DNA of 64,000 nucleotides, taken from Armatimonadota bacterium. Its GTDB lineage: Bacteria; Armatimonadota; Fimbriimonadia; Fimbriimonadales; Fimbriimonadaceae. The position numbers and the translations under genes are program-made. Where the stretch lies: NCBI GenBank assembly GCA_018268355.1, contig JAFDWR010000002.1, positions 124,001 to 188,000 on the forward strand, in the 5' to 3' direction. This document shows positions 42,239-49,983 of this stretch, piece after piece (the first letter of the stretch is position 1; each line of letters opens with the position of its first letter). The notes below the pieces were generated by a model. It had not been told where the DNA came from. It ran no database searches and saw only the letters and a program-made list of their open reading frames with translations.

Positions 42239-42823
42239 GTGCCCCACCAGAACCGTGTGAACCCGTTCGGCGAGCTCGTCGCCACCCCCCAGCGCGGCGC
42301 ATGGTTCGGCAACAAGGGCGTTCTCCACAACGCCAAGGGCGCCCTCGTGCGCGCCTACGGCTGGAAGGCGTGGATCATCTGCGAGCTCAACTACAAGGAC
42401 TGGCGCAGGCCGCTCCTCCAGCCGGGGCGGTACACCGAGCTCTTCTTCATGGACGAGGCGACCGCGATGGCGGCGGGTCATCGGCCGTGTCACTTCTGCC
42501 GGCGACCCTCGGCCCGGCAGTTCAGGGAGCTGGCGGGGTTCACGCGGGTCGGCCCACTCGACGACCAACTCCACCTTGAGCGAACGGGTCCTCGTCCGCG
42601 GGTGGCGGACGTCGCCAGCCTCCCGACCGGCGCCTTCGTGGAGATAAACGGCGAGGCTTTCCTATGGTGCGATGGGGAGCTGCTTCGATGGAGCTTTGAT
42701 GGCTACAACCGCACAGGAATTGACGCGCAAAACGTCAAAGACGCCCGGCTCATCACTCCGCCGACGACCGTGGAGGTCCTGCGCAAGGGCTACCCGGTCC
42801 AGATCGACCCCAGGCGAGTCTGA
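42239..42823 (+). CDS. Conserved uncharacterised protein
   Basis: 194 aa from GTG 42239. NRVNPFGELVATPQRGAWFGNKGVLHN, ELFFMDEATAMAAGHRPCHFCRR and VEINGEAFLWCDGELLRWSFDGY are the strongest blocks. I recall similar proteins in proteobacteria as hypothetical, with the same opening and CxxC, but no function. The HRPCxxCRR stretch could bind zinc. The frame is open upstream into repeat sequence, which is not coding. Confidence 0.8.
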   Translation: MPHQNRVNPFGELVATPQRGAWFGNKGVLHNAKGALVRAYGWKAWIICELNYKDWRRPLLQPGRYTELFFMDEATAMAAGHRPCHFCRRPSARQFRELAGFTRVGPLDDQLHLERTGPRPRVADVASLPTGAFVEINGEAFLWCDGELLRWSFDGYNRTGIDAQNVKDARLITPPTTVEVLRKGYPVQIDPRRV

Positions 42824-42861
42824 AGCGAACTTCGGCGGCTTTCCTCCGTCATTAGCTCAAG

Positions 42862-44136
42862 ATGTCATTACTCTCGCTTGCAGCGTGGGCGCTTGTTGCT
42901 GGCCAAGGCGGCCCGACGAGCGGCCCCTTTGTTCCCGAAGCCGCCTATGCCCGTCCGCGCAACCGAGTCGCCTCCGACAAGGCGATCAAGATCTACTTCC
43001 TGCGCACGAGCTTCGAAAACGATGCCGATCCCACCGTCTCTCGCCACACCGAAGAGGCGATCCAGGGCGTCGGGCGCGACCTCGACAAGTACTTCCAGAT
43101 TCAATCCTATGGCCTCATGCGCGTGGACAAGTTCGAGGTCTCACCGGTCATCAAGCTGAAGGACAGCAAGCTCTATGAGCTGACCGACGCGAGCGGCAAG
43201 GAGACCCCGACCCAGGGGCGGCGCAACCTGATCCGAGATGCGATCTCGACCGCGAACACGCAGCTCAGCCGCACCCTCGCCAAGGAGTTCGACTTCATTT
43301 GTGTCCTCGTGAACGAGTCGCCGACCAAGGGGCGGCTCCAGAAGGCCAACACCGCCGCTTATGCGACGGGCCCGCAGAACTCCATCTTTTTTGCCCGTGC
43401 CCCGCGCTGGACGGTGTTCTCCCACGAGATCGGCCACAACTTCGGGTTTCCGCACGCATGGTCGGTGAGCCCGAAGGCGGGCGACCAGGTTCCGCCGAAG
43501 CCCGACGACCGCACCTTCCGCGAGTATGGCGACCCGGGGTCGCCGATGGGGCGGGGCATGAACTCCTACTCGATTGTCGAGAAGTACCGGATGGGCTGGA
43601 TCGGAAGTTCGCCTTCCGATGCGCGCTATATCCAGCGCCTTTCGCCGGGAAACCTGCGGTTCATGGCCTACGACCAGGCGAACGCCAAGGGCCTCGTCGG
43701 CGGCTACCTTGAGGGCGACTTTGGCATCGCTGCGAAGGAGCTCGTGGGTCGCAATGACGACGGCGACAAGCTTGCCGAGATGCAGATTGCCGAGAATCCC
43801 GGTCCCAGCCGGCTGTGGCTCTCCGTGATCTCGCGGGGGAACTATGCGCAGGGCGCGATGCCCGACCTTGACAAGCCGATCCTTGTCGCCCACCTTTCGT
43901 CGCTGACACCGAACGCAACCGGCCCTTCTCGCGCGACGATGACGGTGAGCCTTGATCTGAAGCCGGGCGGTCAGGCCCGGACTCGCGAGCGGATGGAGGA
44001 CCGAGGACTTGGCGTCGGCGAGTCGAGCTCGATCACGCTGAAGGACGGTCGGGTGCTGAAGATCAGGTTTGCTGGGTTTGATCCGGTGAGCAAGATGGCG
44101 AGTGTCGAGGCCGTGTTCGCGGGTTCTCGTCCGTAG
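42862..44136 (+). CDS. Secreted metzincin-type zinc metallopeptidase
   Basis: 424 aa. The N-terminus is a signal peptide. The catalytic HEIGHNFGFPH (188-198) is the metzincin HExxHxxGxxH zinc motif; a downstream Met (GSPMGRG) may be the Met-turn. The C-terminal half is beta-rich. A close subfamily (M12/M11-like) cannot be assigned. No adjacent secretion or inhibitor gene. Confidence 0.85.
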   Translation: MSLLSLAAWALVAGQGGPTSGPFVPEAAYARPRNRVASDKAIKIYFLRTSFENDADPTVSRHTEEAIQGVGRDLDKYFQIQSYGLMRVDKFEVSPVIKLKDSKLYELTDASGKETPTQGRRNLIRDAISTANTQLSRTLAKEFDFICVLVNESPTKGRLQKANTAAYATGPQNSIFFARAPRWTVFSHEIGHNFGFPHAWSVSPKAGDQVPPKPDDRTFREYGDPGSPMGRGMNSYSIVEKYRMGWIGSSPSDARYIQRLSPGNLRFMAYDQANAKGLVGGYLEGDFGIAAKELVGRNDDGDKLAEMQIAENPGPSRLWLSVISRGNYAQGAMPDLDKPILVAHLSSLTPNATGPSRATMTVSLDLKPGGQARTRERMEDRGLGVGESSSITLKDGRVLKIRFAGFDPVSKMASVEAVFAGSRP

Positions 44137-44711
44137 TTTAGGATGGCCCCCTCTCGCTGTCTGCTGTTCCCGAGTTGGTGAGCGGGTTAACGCGTGCTAT
44201 GGCGCAGCTTGTCCCCCTGTCTCTGCCCGCTGTCCCCGAGGTAGTCAGTGGGCTAAAGCGTGCTATGGGGCAGGCGGCCCCCCTGTCTCTGCCCGCTGTC
44301 CCCGAGGTAGTCAGTGGGCTAAAGCGTGCTATGGGGCAGGCGGCCCCCTGTCTCTGCCCGTCCTCGCCCTCGTCGCTTCGCTCCTTCGCCCAGAGACAGG
44401 GGGTGAGGGCGGTCGCCCTCCTAGGGCCTTTATATGCCCTGCGCTGACTGAACTGGGGGGGCAGGCGGCAGCTTGATCCCCGCGACCGGGCGGAGCCCCG
44501 GCTTGCCGGGGTGAGGGTTTGGCCCGGGCGGGCGCGGGTCGCCTCCACTTCAAAATCCGCCCGCCCAACACCACCAGGCCACCCAAAAGCCCCCGAATCT
44601 GAACAGTTCCTGAACACAAGCCCAATCTCGTCGAAAAGGACTAGTCCTCAAGTTACAGTGCTCCTTGAGGGGAGGCTGTCTCTCCTCAAATTCGTTTGGA
44701 GAGGAGACTCT
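44137..44711. repeat. Tandem 66-bp repeats and hairpin element, then the PEP-CTERM gene leader
   Basis: No gene seen in 575 bp. Unit starts at 44192, 44258 and 44324 are 66 bp apart; a more decayed unit lies before them. The last copy runs into the hairpin element 44344-44403 (13-bp arms CCCCCTGTCTCTG/CAGAGACAGGGGG) shared with 41854-41914. The 66-bp period keeps a frame open, giving a 22-residue repeat, but there is no ribosome site. Positions 44637-44707 are the leader of the next gene, with a palindrome (44637-44648) and hairpins. Confidence 0.75.
44664..44703 (+). promoter_or_regulatory. Leader hairpins that may mask the ribosome site of the PEP-CTERM gene
   Basis: CTCTCC at 44680-44685 can pair with GGAGAG (44698-44703), part of the Shine-Dalgarno, or with upstream GGAG (44671-44674). 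CTCAAG (44647-44652) can pair with CTTGAG (44664-44669). The choices are mutually exclusive, as in a translational switch. Computed folding would be needed to confirm. Confidence 0.35.
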
Positions 44712-45593
44712 ATGAAAGTCATTCATTATGCCAGCCTGTCTGTCGGGCTGCTACTCATCCTGGCCGCTGCCGCGCCGGCGGTCCCCGTGATCGCCCTGTC
44801 GACGAGGGACCAATTGGTGTCCTTCGATTCATCCACGCCGGGCACCTTGTCATCGGCCGTGTTCATCTCGGGCCTGAGTGCCAACGAGAGCCTCGTCGGG
44901 ATCGACTATCGACCCGCCACGGGCGAACTCTATGGCCTCGGTTCGCAGGCGCGCCTTTACAAGCTCAACGCCACCACCGGAGCCGCGACGTTTGTCGCAG
45001 GTCTGACCACGGCGGGCGGATCGCCGCTCGCCCTCAACGGGGTCGAGTTTGGCGTGGACTTCAATCCGGTCCCCGACCGGATGCGAGTCACGAGCAACCT
45101 GGGCCAAAACCTCCGGATCGACGTCACCACGGGCATCACGACGGTGGACTTGAGCCTTAACGGCGTGGGAACCCATGTGGTCAGCTCGGCCTACACCAAT
45201 AGTTTCGCGGGGGCGACCAGCACCACGCTCTACAACATCGAATCGCAGCTGGACCTGCTGACGATCCAGAATCCGCCGAACAACGGGACCCAGGTCTCGG
45301 TCGGCGCGTTGGGGTTGGATGTCACCGCCCTTGCTGGGTTCGACATCCTCACCGTGGGAAGCACGAACACCGCCTATGCTGCACTACAGCCCGCGGGTTC
45401 GCAAGGTTCGCGGTTCTACACGATCGACCTGACCACCGGCGCGGCAACCCTCGTCGGCGCGATCGGAGCGAACCAAAGCTCGGATTCCCTCGCGATTCGG
45501 GACATCACGGTCACGCCCGTGCCGGAGCCTACCGTCATGGTGAGCCTTGGCCTCGGTGCGATGGCGCTACTGCGGCGACGTCGCCGCTCATAA
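44712..45593 (+). CDS. DUF4394 protein with PEP-CTERM sorting signal
   Basis: 293 aa. Signal peptide (1-24), DUF4394 body with GIDYRPATGELYGLGSQARLY and FGVDFNPVPDRMRVTSNLGQNLRI blocks, and a C-terminal VPEPTVMVSLGLGAMALLRRRRRS, the PEP-hydrophobic-Arg tripartite signal for exosortase. The exosortase gene is not in the window. It is probably secreted and anchored or released by exosortase. GGAGAGGAG Shine-Dalgarno. Confidence 0.9.
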   Translation: MKVIHYASLSVGLLLILAAAAPAVPVIALSTRDQLVSFDSSTPGTLSSAVFISGLSANESLVGIDYRPATGELYGLGSQARLYKLNATTGAATFVAGLTTAGGSPLALNGVEFGVDFNPVPDRMRVTSNLGQNLRIDVTTGITTVDLSLNGVGTHVVSSAYTNSFAGATSTTLYNIESQLDLLTIQNPPNNGTQVSVGALGLDVTALAGFDILTVGSTNTAYAALQPAGSQGSRFYTIDLTTGAATLVGAIGANQSSDSLAIRDITVTPVPEPTVMVSLGLGAMALLRRRRRS

Positions 45594-45599
45594 CTGCAG

Positions 45600-45623
45600 T
45601 CGGGCCGGCGCGAGCCGGCCCGA
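45600..45623. terminator. Hairpin between convergent genes
   Basis: Perfect 10-bp arms TCGGGCCGGC (45600-45609) and GCCGGCCCGA (45614-45623) with a GCGA loop, 6 bp past the PEP-CTERM gene stop and ending at the YCII gene stop. No T-run; probably a bidirectional stop. Confidence 0.65.
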
Positions 45624-45624
45624 T

Positions 45625-45984
45625 TCACCCCTGCACGGGACGAACTTCGATCCCAAATCCATACTCGCCGCCGAGCTGGGCCGCGGGGTGCAGCGATGCC
45701 ACCGCGACCGCCTCTTCGAGGCTGTCTGCCTCGACGATGAAGAACGCCCCGAGCTGGAGCGGCGAATCCACAAACGCCCCTTCCGTCACCACCGGACCGG
45801 ACGCTGATGGACGGATGGAACGCGCCTCCGAAGGGGCCACGAGGCCGTATTCCATCGTCACCTTGCCGGTTGCGCGGAACGGGCCGAGAAGGTCGCCACA
45901 GCGGGCCAAAACCTCTCCCTTCACCGTGTCGGGAAGGGCGTCAAACCGAGCGATGTCGAGGTAGCCAAGGCACAAAAAGGTCAC
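45625..45984 (-). CDS. YCII-related (DGPF) domain protein
   Basis: 119 aa from GTG 45984. VTEGAFVDSPLQLGAFFIVEADSLEEAVAVASLHP is a clear YCII/DGPF block; Asp and His there are the family's proposed catalytic pair. Role unknown. Its start overlaps the stop of the serine hydrolase gene (GTGA), so they form an operon. Confidence 0.85.
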   Translation of the reverse strand: MTFLCLGYLDIARFDALPDTVKGEVLARCGDLLGPFRATGKVTMEYGLVAPSEARSIRPSASGPVVTEGAFVDSPLQLGAFFIVEADSLEEAVAVASLHPAAQLGGEYGFGIEVRPVQG

Positions 45985-46970
45985 TCGCCGAGCCTACCAG
46001 GCACGAGTTTCTCCAGGAACTCGCGGTCATCCCAGCCTCGGCTGCCCGTCGATCCCCGGCCCATGCGCACGACGACCATGTTCTCGGACGGGATGATGTA
46101 GAGCCGCTGCTTGCCTGCGCCCGCCGCCATCCGGAAGCCGTTGCCAACCGCGGTGCCGCGCGCCCGCATCATCTGCATCTCGTCATCCACGCCGAGCCAA
46201 AAGCTCATGCCATACGCCGGGTTCGATGTCGTCGGTTGGTAAAGCTCCTTCATCAGGGTAGCGTCGATCAGCTGCTTGCCCTTCCACTTCCCTTCGAGCC
46301 GGACGAACTCGCCAAACGTCGCCCAATCCCGGGGCCGGATGTAGCCGCCACCCGCGAGCTGCGGCTTGCCGTCGGCGCACCTCATGCGGTAGTCCACCTT
46401 GATCCCGAGCGGGTCGAGCACGCGCTTGGCGAGGTAGCTCTCCCACGTCTGGTTTTTCAGCTTCGCCTCGATCAGCGCGCCAAAGATGTTGAACGGGTTG
46501 GGCCCGTAGGCGAACTTTGTGCCCGGTTCGGCGATCGCGCGGACCTTCTTGGCGTCCTCCCATCCGAGTCGGGTGCCGCCGAGGTTGTCCTCCCCCGCGT
46601 CGCGCGGCGCCTGGCGTTGGGCGAGGCCCATCGGCTGGAGGCCGCAGTTCAACGAGAGCAAGTTGCGCACCGTGATCTTCGACTTCAGCGGGTCGGACTT
46701 CCACTCGGTGAAGGTGTCCGCGGCTTTCTCGTCGTAGGTGAGGAGTCCGTCCGTTGCTGCCGCCGCCGCGACCACTCCGCAGAAGCTCTTCGACCCGCTC
46801 GCCATCATGAGCAGCTTTTCGGGGTCGGCGCCGCTCGCATACTTCTCGAACACGACCTTGTGGTTGACCATCACGATTACCGCCTGGGAGTTGAACTTTT
46901 CGGCGTACGCCCATGCGGAGTCGAAGTCGGGTCCACGAGAGAGGAGGAGCGTCAAAATCGGGGCAAGCAT
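45981..46970 (-). CDS. Serine hydrolase, class C beta-lactamase/DD-peptidase family
   Basis: 329 aa from ATG 46970. The SxxK motif is SGSK (near residue 65), and the second Tyr motif is YGPNPFN; a terminal HxG/KxG-type site is not obvious. N-terminus has a weak signal sequence. Related to esterase EstB and penicillin-binding-like proteins; substrate unknown. The frame is open to 47141, but that part overlaps the receiver-like gene. Confidence 0.85.
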   Translation of the reverse strand: MLAPILTLLLSRGPDFDSAWAYAEKFNSQAVIVMVNHKVVFEKYASGADPEKLLMMASGSKSFCGVVAAAAATDGLLTYDEKAADTFTEWKSDPLKSKITVRNLLSLNCGLQPMGLAQRQAPRDAGEDNLGGTRLGWEDAKKVRAIAEPGTKFAYGPNPFNIFGALIEAKLKNQTWESYLAKRVLDPLGIKVDYRMRCADGKPQLAGGGYIRPRDWATFGEFVRLEGKWKGKQLIDATLMKELYQPTTSNPAYGMSFWLGVDDEMQMMRARGTAVGNGFRMAAGAGKQRLYIIPSENMVVVRMGRGSTGSRGWDDREFLEKLVPGRLGE

Positions 46971-47001
46971 GTCCCGAGAGACGAGATTGCGGCCGCAGAG
47001 T

Positions 47002-47304
47002 TCAGTCCGAAAGAGGCCCGAGCGCCTCGGCAAGCTGCCTGAACAGGCTTTCGGGATGGGCGTGGATGATCTTGATCTCCGGCTGGGCGGTGCGGAAAGC
47101 TGCTGAGATCGCCTCGCGGCTCGCAGGCTCGACTCCGCCACCGATCACCAGCGCGTCCCAGGTGCCCTCCGATAGAGAGAGGGCCTCCTCGTCGGTGGAG
47201 ACCCCTGTTGCGTCGTAACCCTGATCCCGGAGCCGCTGGATCACCGAGGCCAGCAAACCCGGATGACGCCCGACGACAAGAACCCGAAACAGAGGTGAAG
47301 TCAT
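47002..47304 (-). CDS. Receiver-like domain without phospho-acceptor Asp
   Basis: 100 aa from ATG 47304. The fold pattern matches a CheY-like receiver: FRVLVVGRHPGLLASVIQRLRDQGYDATGVSTDEEAL. The strand that should end in the phospho-Asp reads DALVIGGGV (50-58), with Gly in place of Asp, and the first acidic pair is also missing. It cannot be phosphorylated in the usual way. Its start is 37 bp from the divergent GH53 start. Confidence 0.7.
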   Translation of the reverse strand: MTSPLFRVLVVGRHPGLLASVIQRLRDQGYDATGVSTDEEALSLSEGTWDALVIGGGVEPASREAISAAFRTAQPEIKIIHAHPESLFRQLAEALGPLSD

Positions 47305-47341
47305 GCCCTTCCTACGCCGGACTTCCGCTAATCTGGAGGCG

Positions 47342-48394
47342 ATGATCCCGCTGATTGCCGCCCTCGTTCTCGCCGGTCCCGCCATGCCCTATCTCGGCGG
47401 CGACCCCAGCGAGATCCCCGAAGTCGAGGCCACCGGCGGCAAGTTCAAGGTGAACGGCAAGGCGGTCGACCCCATCGAGGCGATGAAGGCGGCGGGCTGG
47501 ACCGCGGTCAGACTGCGCGTTTGGAACCAGCCGAAGGCCGGATTTTGCGACAAGGCCCACACCCTCGCGATGGCGAAGCGGATTCACCGCGCGGGGCTGA
47601 AGCTGATGATCGACTTCCACTATTCAGATGATTGGGCCGACCCCGCCAAGCAATACAAGCCTGCCGCATGGGAGAAGCTCGGGTTCGAGGACCTGAAGAA
47701 GGCGGTCCACGACTACACGTTCGACGTGGTCAAGGCGCTTGTTGACCAAGGGACGCCTCCCGACGTTGTCCAGCCCGGCAACGAGGTCACCAACGGCATG
47801 CTTTGGCCCGATGCGCGGCTGAACATCAACACCGATGGATGGGACAAGTTCATGGCGCTCAACCGCGCCGCGATCAAGGCCATCCGCGAGGCGAGCAGCA
47901 AGCGGCAGCCGAAGATCATGATGCACATCGACCAAGGCGGTCGAAATGTGGTCTCGCGCTACTGGTTCGACATGTACTTTGCGCGCGGGGGCGAGGCCGA
48001 TATTCTGGGCCTGAGCTACTACCCGTTCTGGCACGGCACCCTCGCCGAGCTGAAGGCGAACCTCGATGACCTTGCAAGGCGGTATCGGCGCGAGGTGCTC
48101 ATCGCGGAGACCGCCTATCCGTATCTCGGCTGGAACGACGTCACCAAGCGGTACGACCCCGATGCGGTACCGATTTCGAAGTTCAAGGCGACGCCGACCG
48201 GCCAGCGGGATTACCTTCGCGAGCTCCTGCGAGTGGTCCGGGGTACGGCGGACGGTCGCGGGGTTGGGGTGCTGTGGTGGGCACCGACGTGGATCGGCGA
48301 ACCGGGCCGCAAGGGCGGCTGGGAGCGGTACACGCTGTTCGAGAATGGATCGGGCGAGGCCCTGCCGGGGTTCTTCGCGTTCGGCGGGGGTTAG
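47342..48394 (+). CDS. Arabinogalactan endo-beta-1,4-galactanase (GH53)
   Basis: 350 aa from ATG 47342 behind GGAGG. N-terminal signal peptide. GH53 motifs: HYSDDWADPAKQ (93-104), acid/base Glu148 (PGNEVTNGMLW), and nucleophile Glu256 (IAETAYPY). It cuts beta-1,4-galactan side chains of pectin. No other pectin genes nearby. Single gene. Confidence 0.93.
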   Translation: MIPLIAALVLAGPAMPYLGGDPSEIPEVEATGGKFKVNGKAVDPIEAMKAAGWTAVRLRVWNQPKAGFCDKAHTLAMAKRIHRAGLKLMIDFHYSDDWADPAKQYKPAAWEKLGFEDLKKAVHDYTFDVVKALVDQGTPPDVVQPGNEVTNGMLWPDARLNINTDGWDKFMALNRAAIKAIREASSKRQPKIMMHIDQGGRNVVSRYWFDMYFARGGEADILGLSYYPFWHGTLAELKANLDDLARRYRREVLIAETAYPYLGWNDVTKRYDPDAVPISKFKATPTGQRDYLRELLRVVRGTADGRGVGVLWWAPTWIGEPGRKGGWERYTLFENGSGEALPGFFAFGGG

Positions 48395-49042
48395 GGCTTG
48401 TCGCCGTGTTGAGGCCGATTGGTCGAGGCACCGTAATCCGTTGGCTGGTGGTCTCCGTCGGCGTGTCCGGAATCTGCGAAACTGCCTCCGAGGGAAGGAC
48501 CGCCGAAGTCCGTTGGCTGGTGGCGGACTCGTGTACGGAATCTGCGAGACTGCCTCCGAGGGAAGGACCACCCCAGTCCGTTGGCTGGTGGCGGAGCAGC
48601 CTTGGTATTGCAGGTCAGCAATGGGACCTGGGCAACCCAGTCCGTTGGCTGGTGGCATTGACGGCGCTGCCTCCAAGGGAAGGACCACCCGAGTCCGTTG
48701 GCTGGTGGCGGAGCAGCCTTGGTTCTGCAGGTCAGCACTGGGACCTGGTCATCCAAGTCCGTTGGCTGGTGGCATTGGCGGGGCTACCTCCTAGGGAAGG
48801 ACCACCCAAGTCCGTTGGCTGGTGGCGGAGCCGAGCGAAGCGAGGTGAGGGCCAGGCACCGGGACCAGCCAATGGACCCCTCGCAAACCTCACTCAGGAA
48901 CAGGACCAGCCATTGGCCCCCGGCAGAAACCTCCACGAAGGAAAGAGACCAGCCAATGGACCCTTCGCAAGCCTCACTCGGAAAAGGGACAACCCAGATC
49001 CTCCAAAAGAGCCCAAACCGTCAAAGGGGAAAAAGGGAAAAG
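48395..49042. repeat. Array of seven direct and three inverted copies of a short motif
   Basis: No gene is seen in 648 bp. Seven copies of CCGTTGGCTGGTGG start at 48438, 48510, 48578, 48642, 48695, 48759 and 48812 (steps 72, 68, 64, 53, 64, 53). The last five lie in a 117-bp higher-order unit repeated twice. Three inverted copies of the form CCAGCCAWTGG start at 48865, 48906 and 48949. Spacers are of two recurring kinds; the longer has a conserved CAGGTC/GACCTG hairpin. Several frames are open by chance, with no ribosome site. Confidence 0.85.
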
Positions 49043-49129
49043 TGGTGCCCAGGAAAGGACTCGAACCTTCACTCCCTTGCGAGAACTAGTACCTGAAACT
49101 AGCGCGTCTACCAATTCCGCCACCTGGGC
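49043..49129 (-). tRNA. tRNA-Leu (CAG)
   Basis: 87 bases including an encoded CCA (positions 49045-49043). Acceptor GCCCAGG pairs with CCTGGGC; D arm GCGGAATTGGTAGACGC; anticodon stem CTAGT/ACTAG with loop TTCAGGT, anticodon CAG; long variable arm of a class II tRNA; T loop TTCGAGT. It decodes CUG. Confidence 0.95.
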
Positions 49130-49165
49130 ACAGGTGAACGAAGAATCTACCTCAGGCCGCGGTGA

Positions 49166-49951
49166 CTAGGCAAGGCCCAGCCACTTTCGGATGCGGTAAA
49201 CCGTCGTGTCGCGGTTGAGCTGGGCAATCGCACGGGTGAGCGGAACGCCCTTCGGACACACCTTCACGCAGTTCTGAGCGTTGCCACAGCCGGTGATGCC
49301 GCTCTCGCCCGTCATCTGGTCGAAGCGGTCCTCGCGCAGGGTCTGTCCGACCGGGTGGAGGTTAAACAGCAGGGCCTGGGCAAGCGCGGCCGGGCCGATG
49401 AACGGCGACTTGTCGTTCACCTGCGGGCAGGCTTCCATGCAACATCCACACGTCATGCAGCGCGAAAGCGCATAGCGAAGCTGGCGAACGTGGTCGTCCT
49501 GCGGGGCAGCCATGCCGAGGTCATACGAGCCGTCGATCGGCACCCATGCCGACATCTTGATGAGGTTGTCGAACATCTTCGAGCGGTCAACGACGAGGTC
49601 GCGGACCACCGGAAACTTCTTCATCGGCTCAAGGGTGAGCATGTAGGTGTCACCGACAAGGTCGGCGACTTCTTCGATGAGCGCGGTGCATGCCTGGCGG
49701 ATCATGCCATTGATGTTCATCGTGCAGCTACCGCAGACTTCCTCAAGGCAGGCGGCCTCCCAGCTCGGGGGCGTGGTGTCCTTGCCCTCGGCGGTGACCG
49801 GATTCTTTCGAATCTCCATGAGCGCGGAAATCACGTTCAGCTTGTCTTTATAGGGAATCTCATAGGTTTCCCAATAGCTGCGGCCCTTTGGATCGGCCTG
49901 GCGGAGAATCGTGATCCGAATCTTGCTACCCACGGTGATCGCCGTATTCAT
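49166..49951 (-). CDS. sdhB: Succinate dehydrogenase/fumarate reductase iron-sulfur subunit
   Basis: 261 aa from ATG 49951. The 2Fe-2S set is CLEEVCGSC plus a later Cys; the 4Fe-4S and 3Fe-4S sets are CMTCGCCMEAC and CGNAQNCVKVC. It passes electrons from flavoprotein SdhA to quinone. The sdhA and sdhC genes are not next to it, though they usually are. A TTG-start lipoprotein gene begins 32 bp away in the other direction. Confidence 0.93.
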   Translation of the reverse strand: MNTAITVGSKIRITILRQADPKGRSYWETYEIPYKDKLNVISALMEIRKNPVTAEGKDTTPPSWEAACLEEVCGSCTMNINGMIRQACTALIEEVADLVGDTYMLTLEPMKKFPVVRDLVVDRSKMFDNLIKMSAWVPIDGSYDLGMAAPQDDHVRQLRYALSRCMTCGCCMEACPQVNDKSPFIGPAALAQALLFNLHPVGQTLREDRFDQMTGESGITGCGNAQNCVKVCPKGVPLTRAIAQLNRDTTVYRIRKWLGLA

Positions 49952-49983
49952 GCTAAAACATTCTACGTGGGGAGTCCCCCGAA

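Noticed and set aside
44175-44447. Repeat protein encoded by the 66-bp tandem units
   Set aside because: No ribosome site or signal, and the last copy shifts into the hairpin element; more likely non-coding.
48438-48830. CRISPR array
   Set aside because: The repeats are short (about 14 bp), spacings differ (53-72 bp), spacers recur between copies, and there are no cas genes.
48438-48960. Integron attC array
   Set aside because: The motif GTTGGCT does not fit GTTRRRY, there are no cassettes between copies, and no integrase is seen.
48274-49089. Coding gene across the motif array
   Set aside because: Three plus-strand frames and one minus-strand frame are open, repeat steps of 53, 64, 68 and 72 bp do not keep a frame, and the reading runs into tRNA-Leu.
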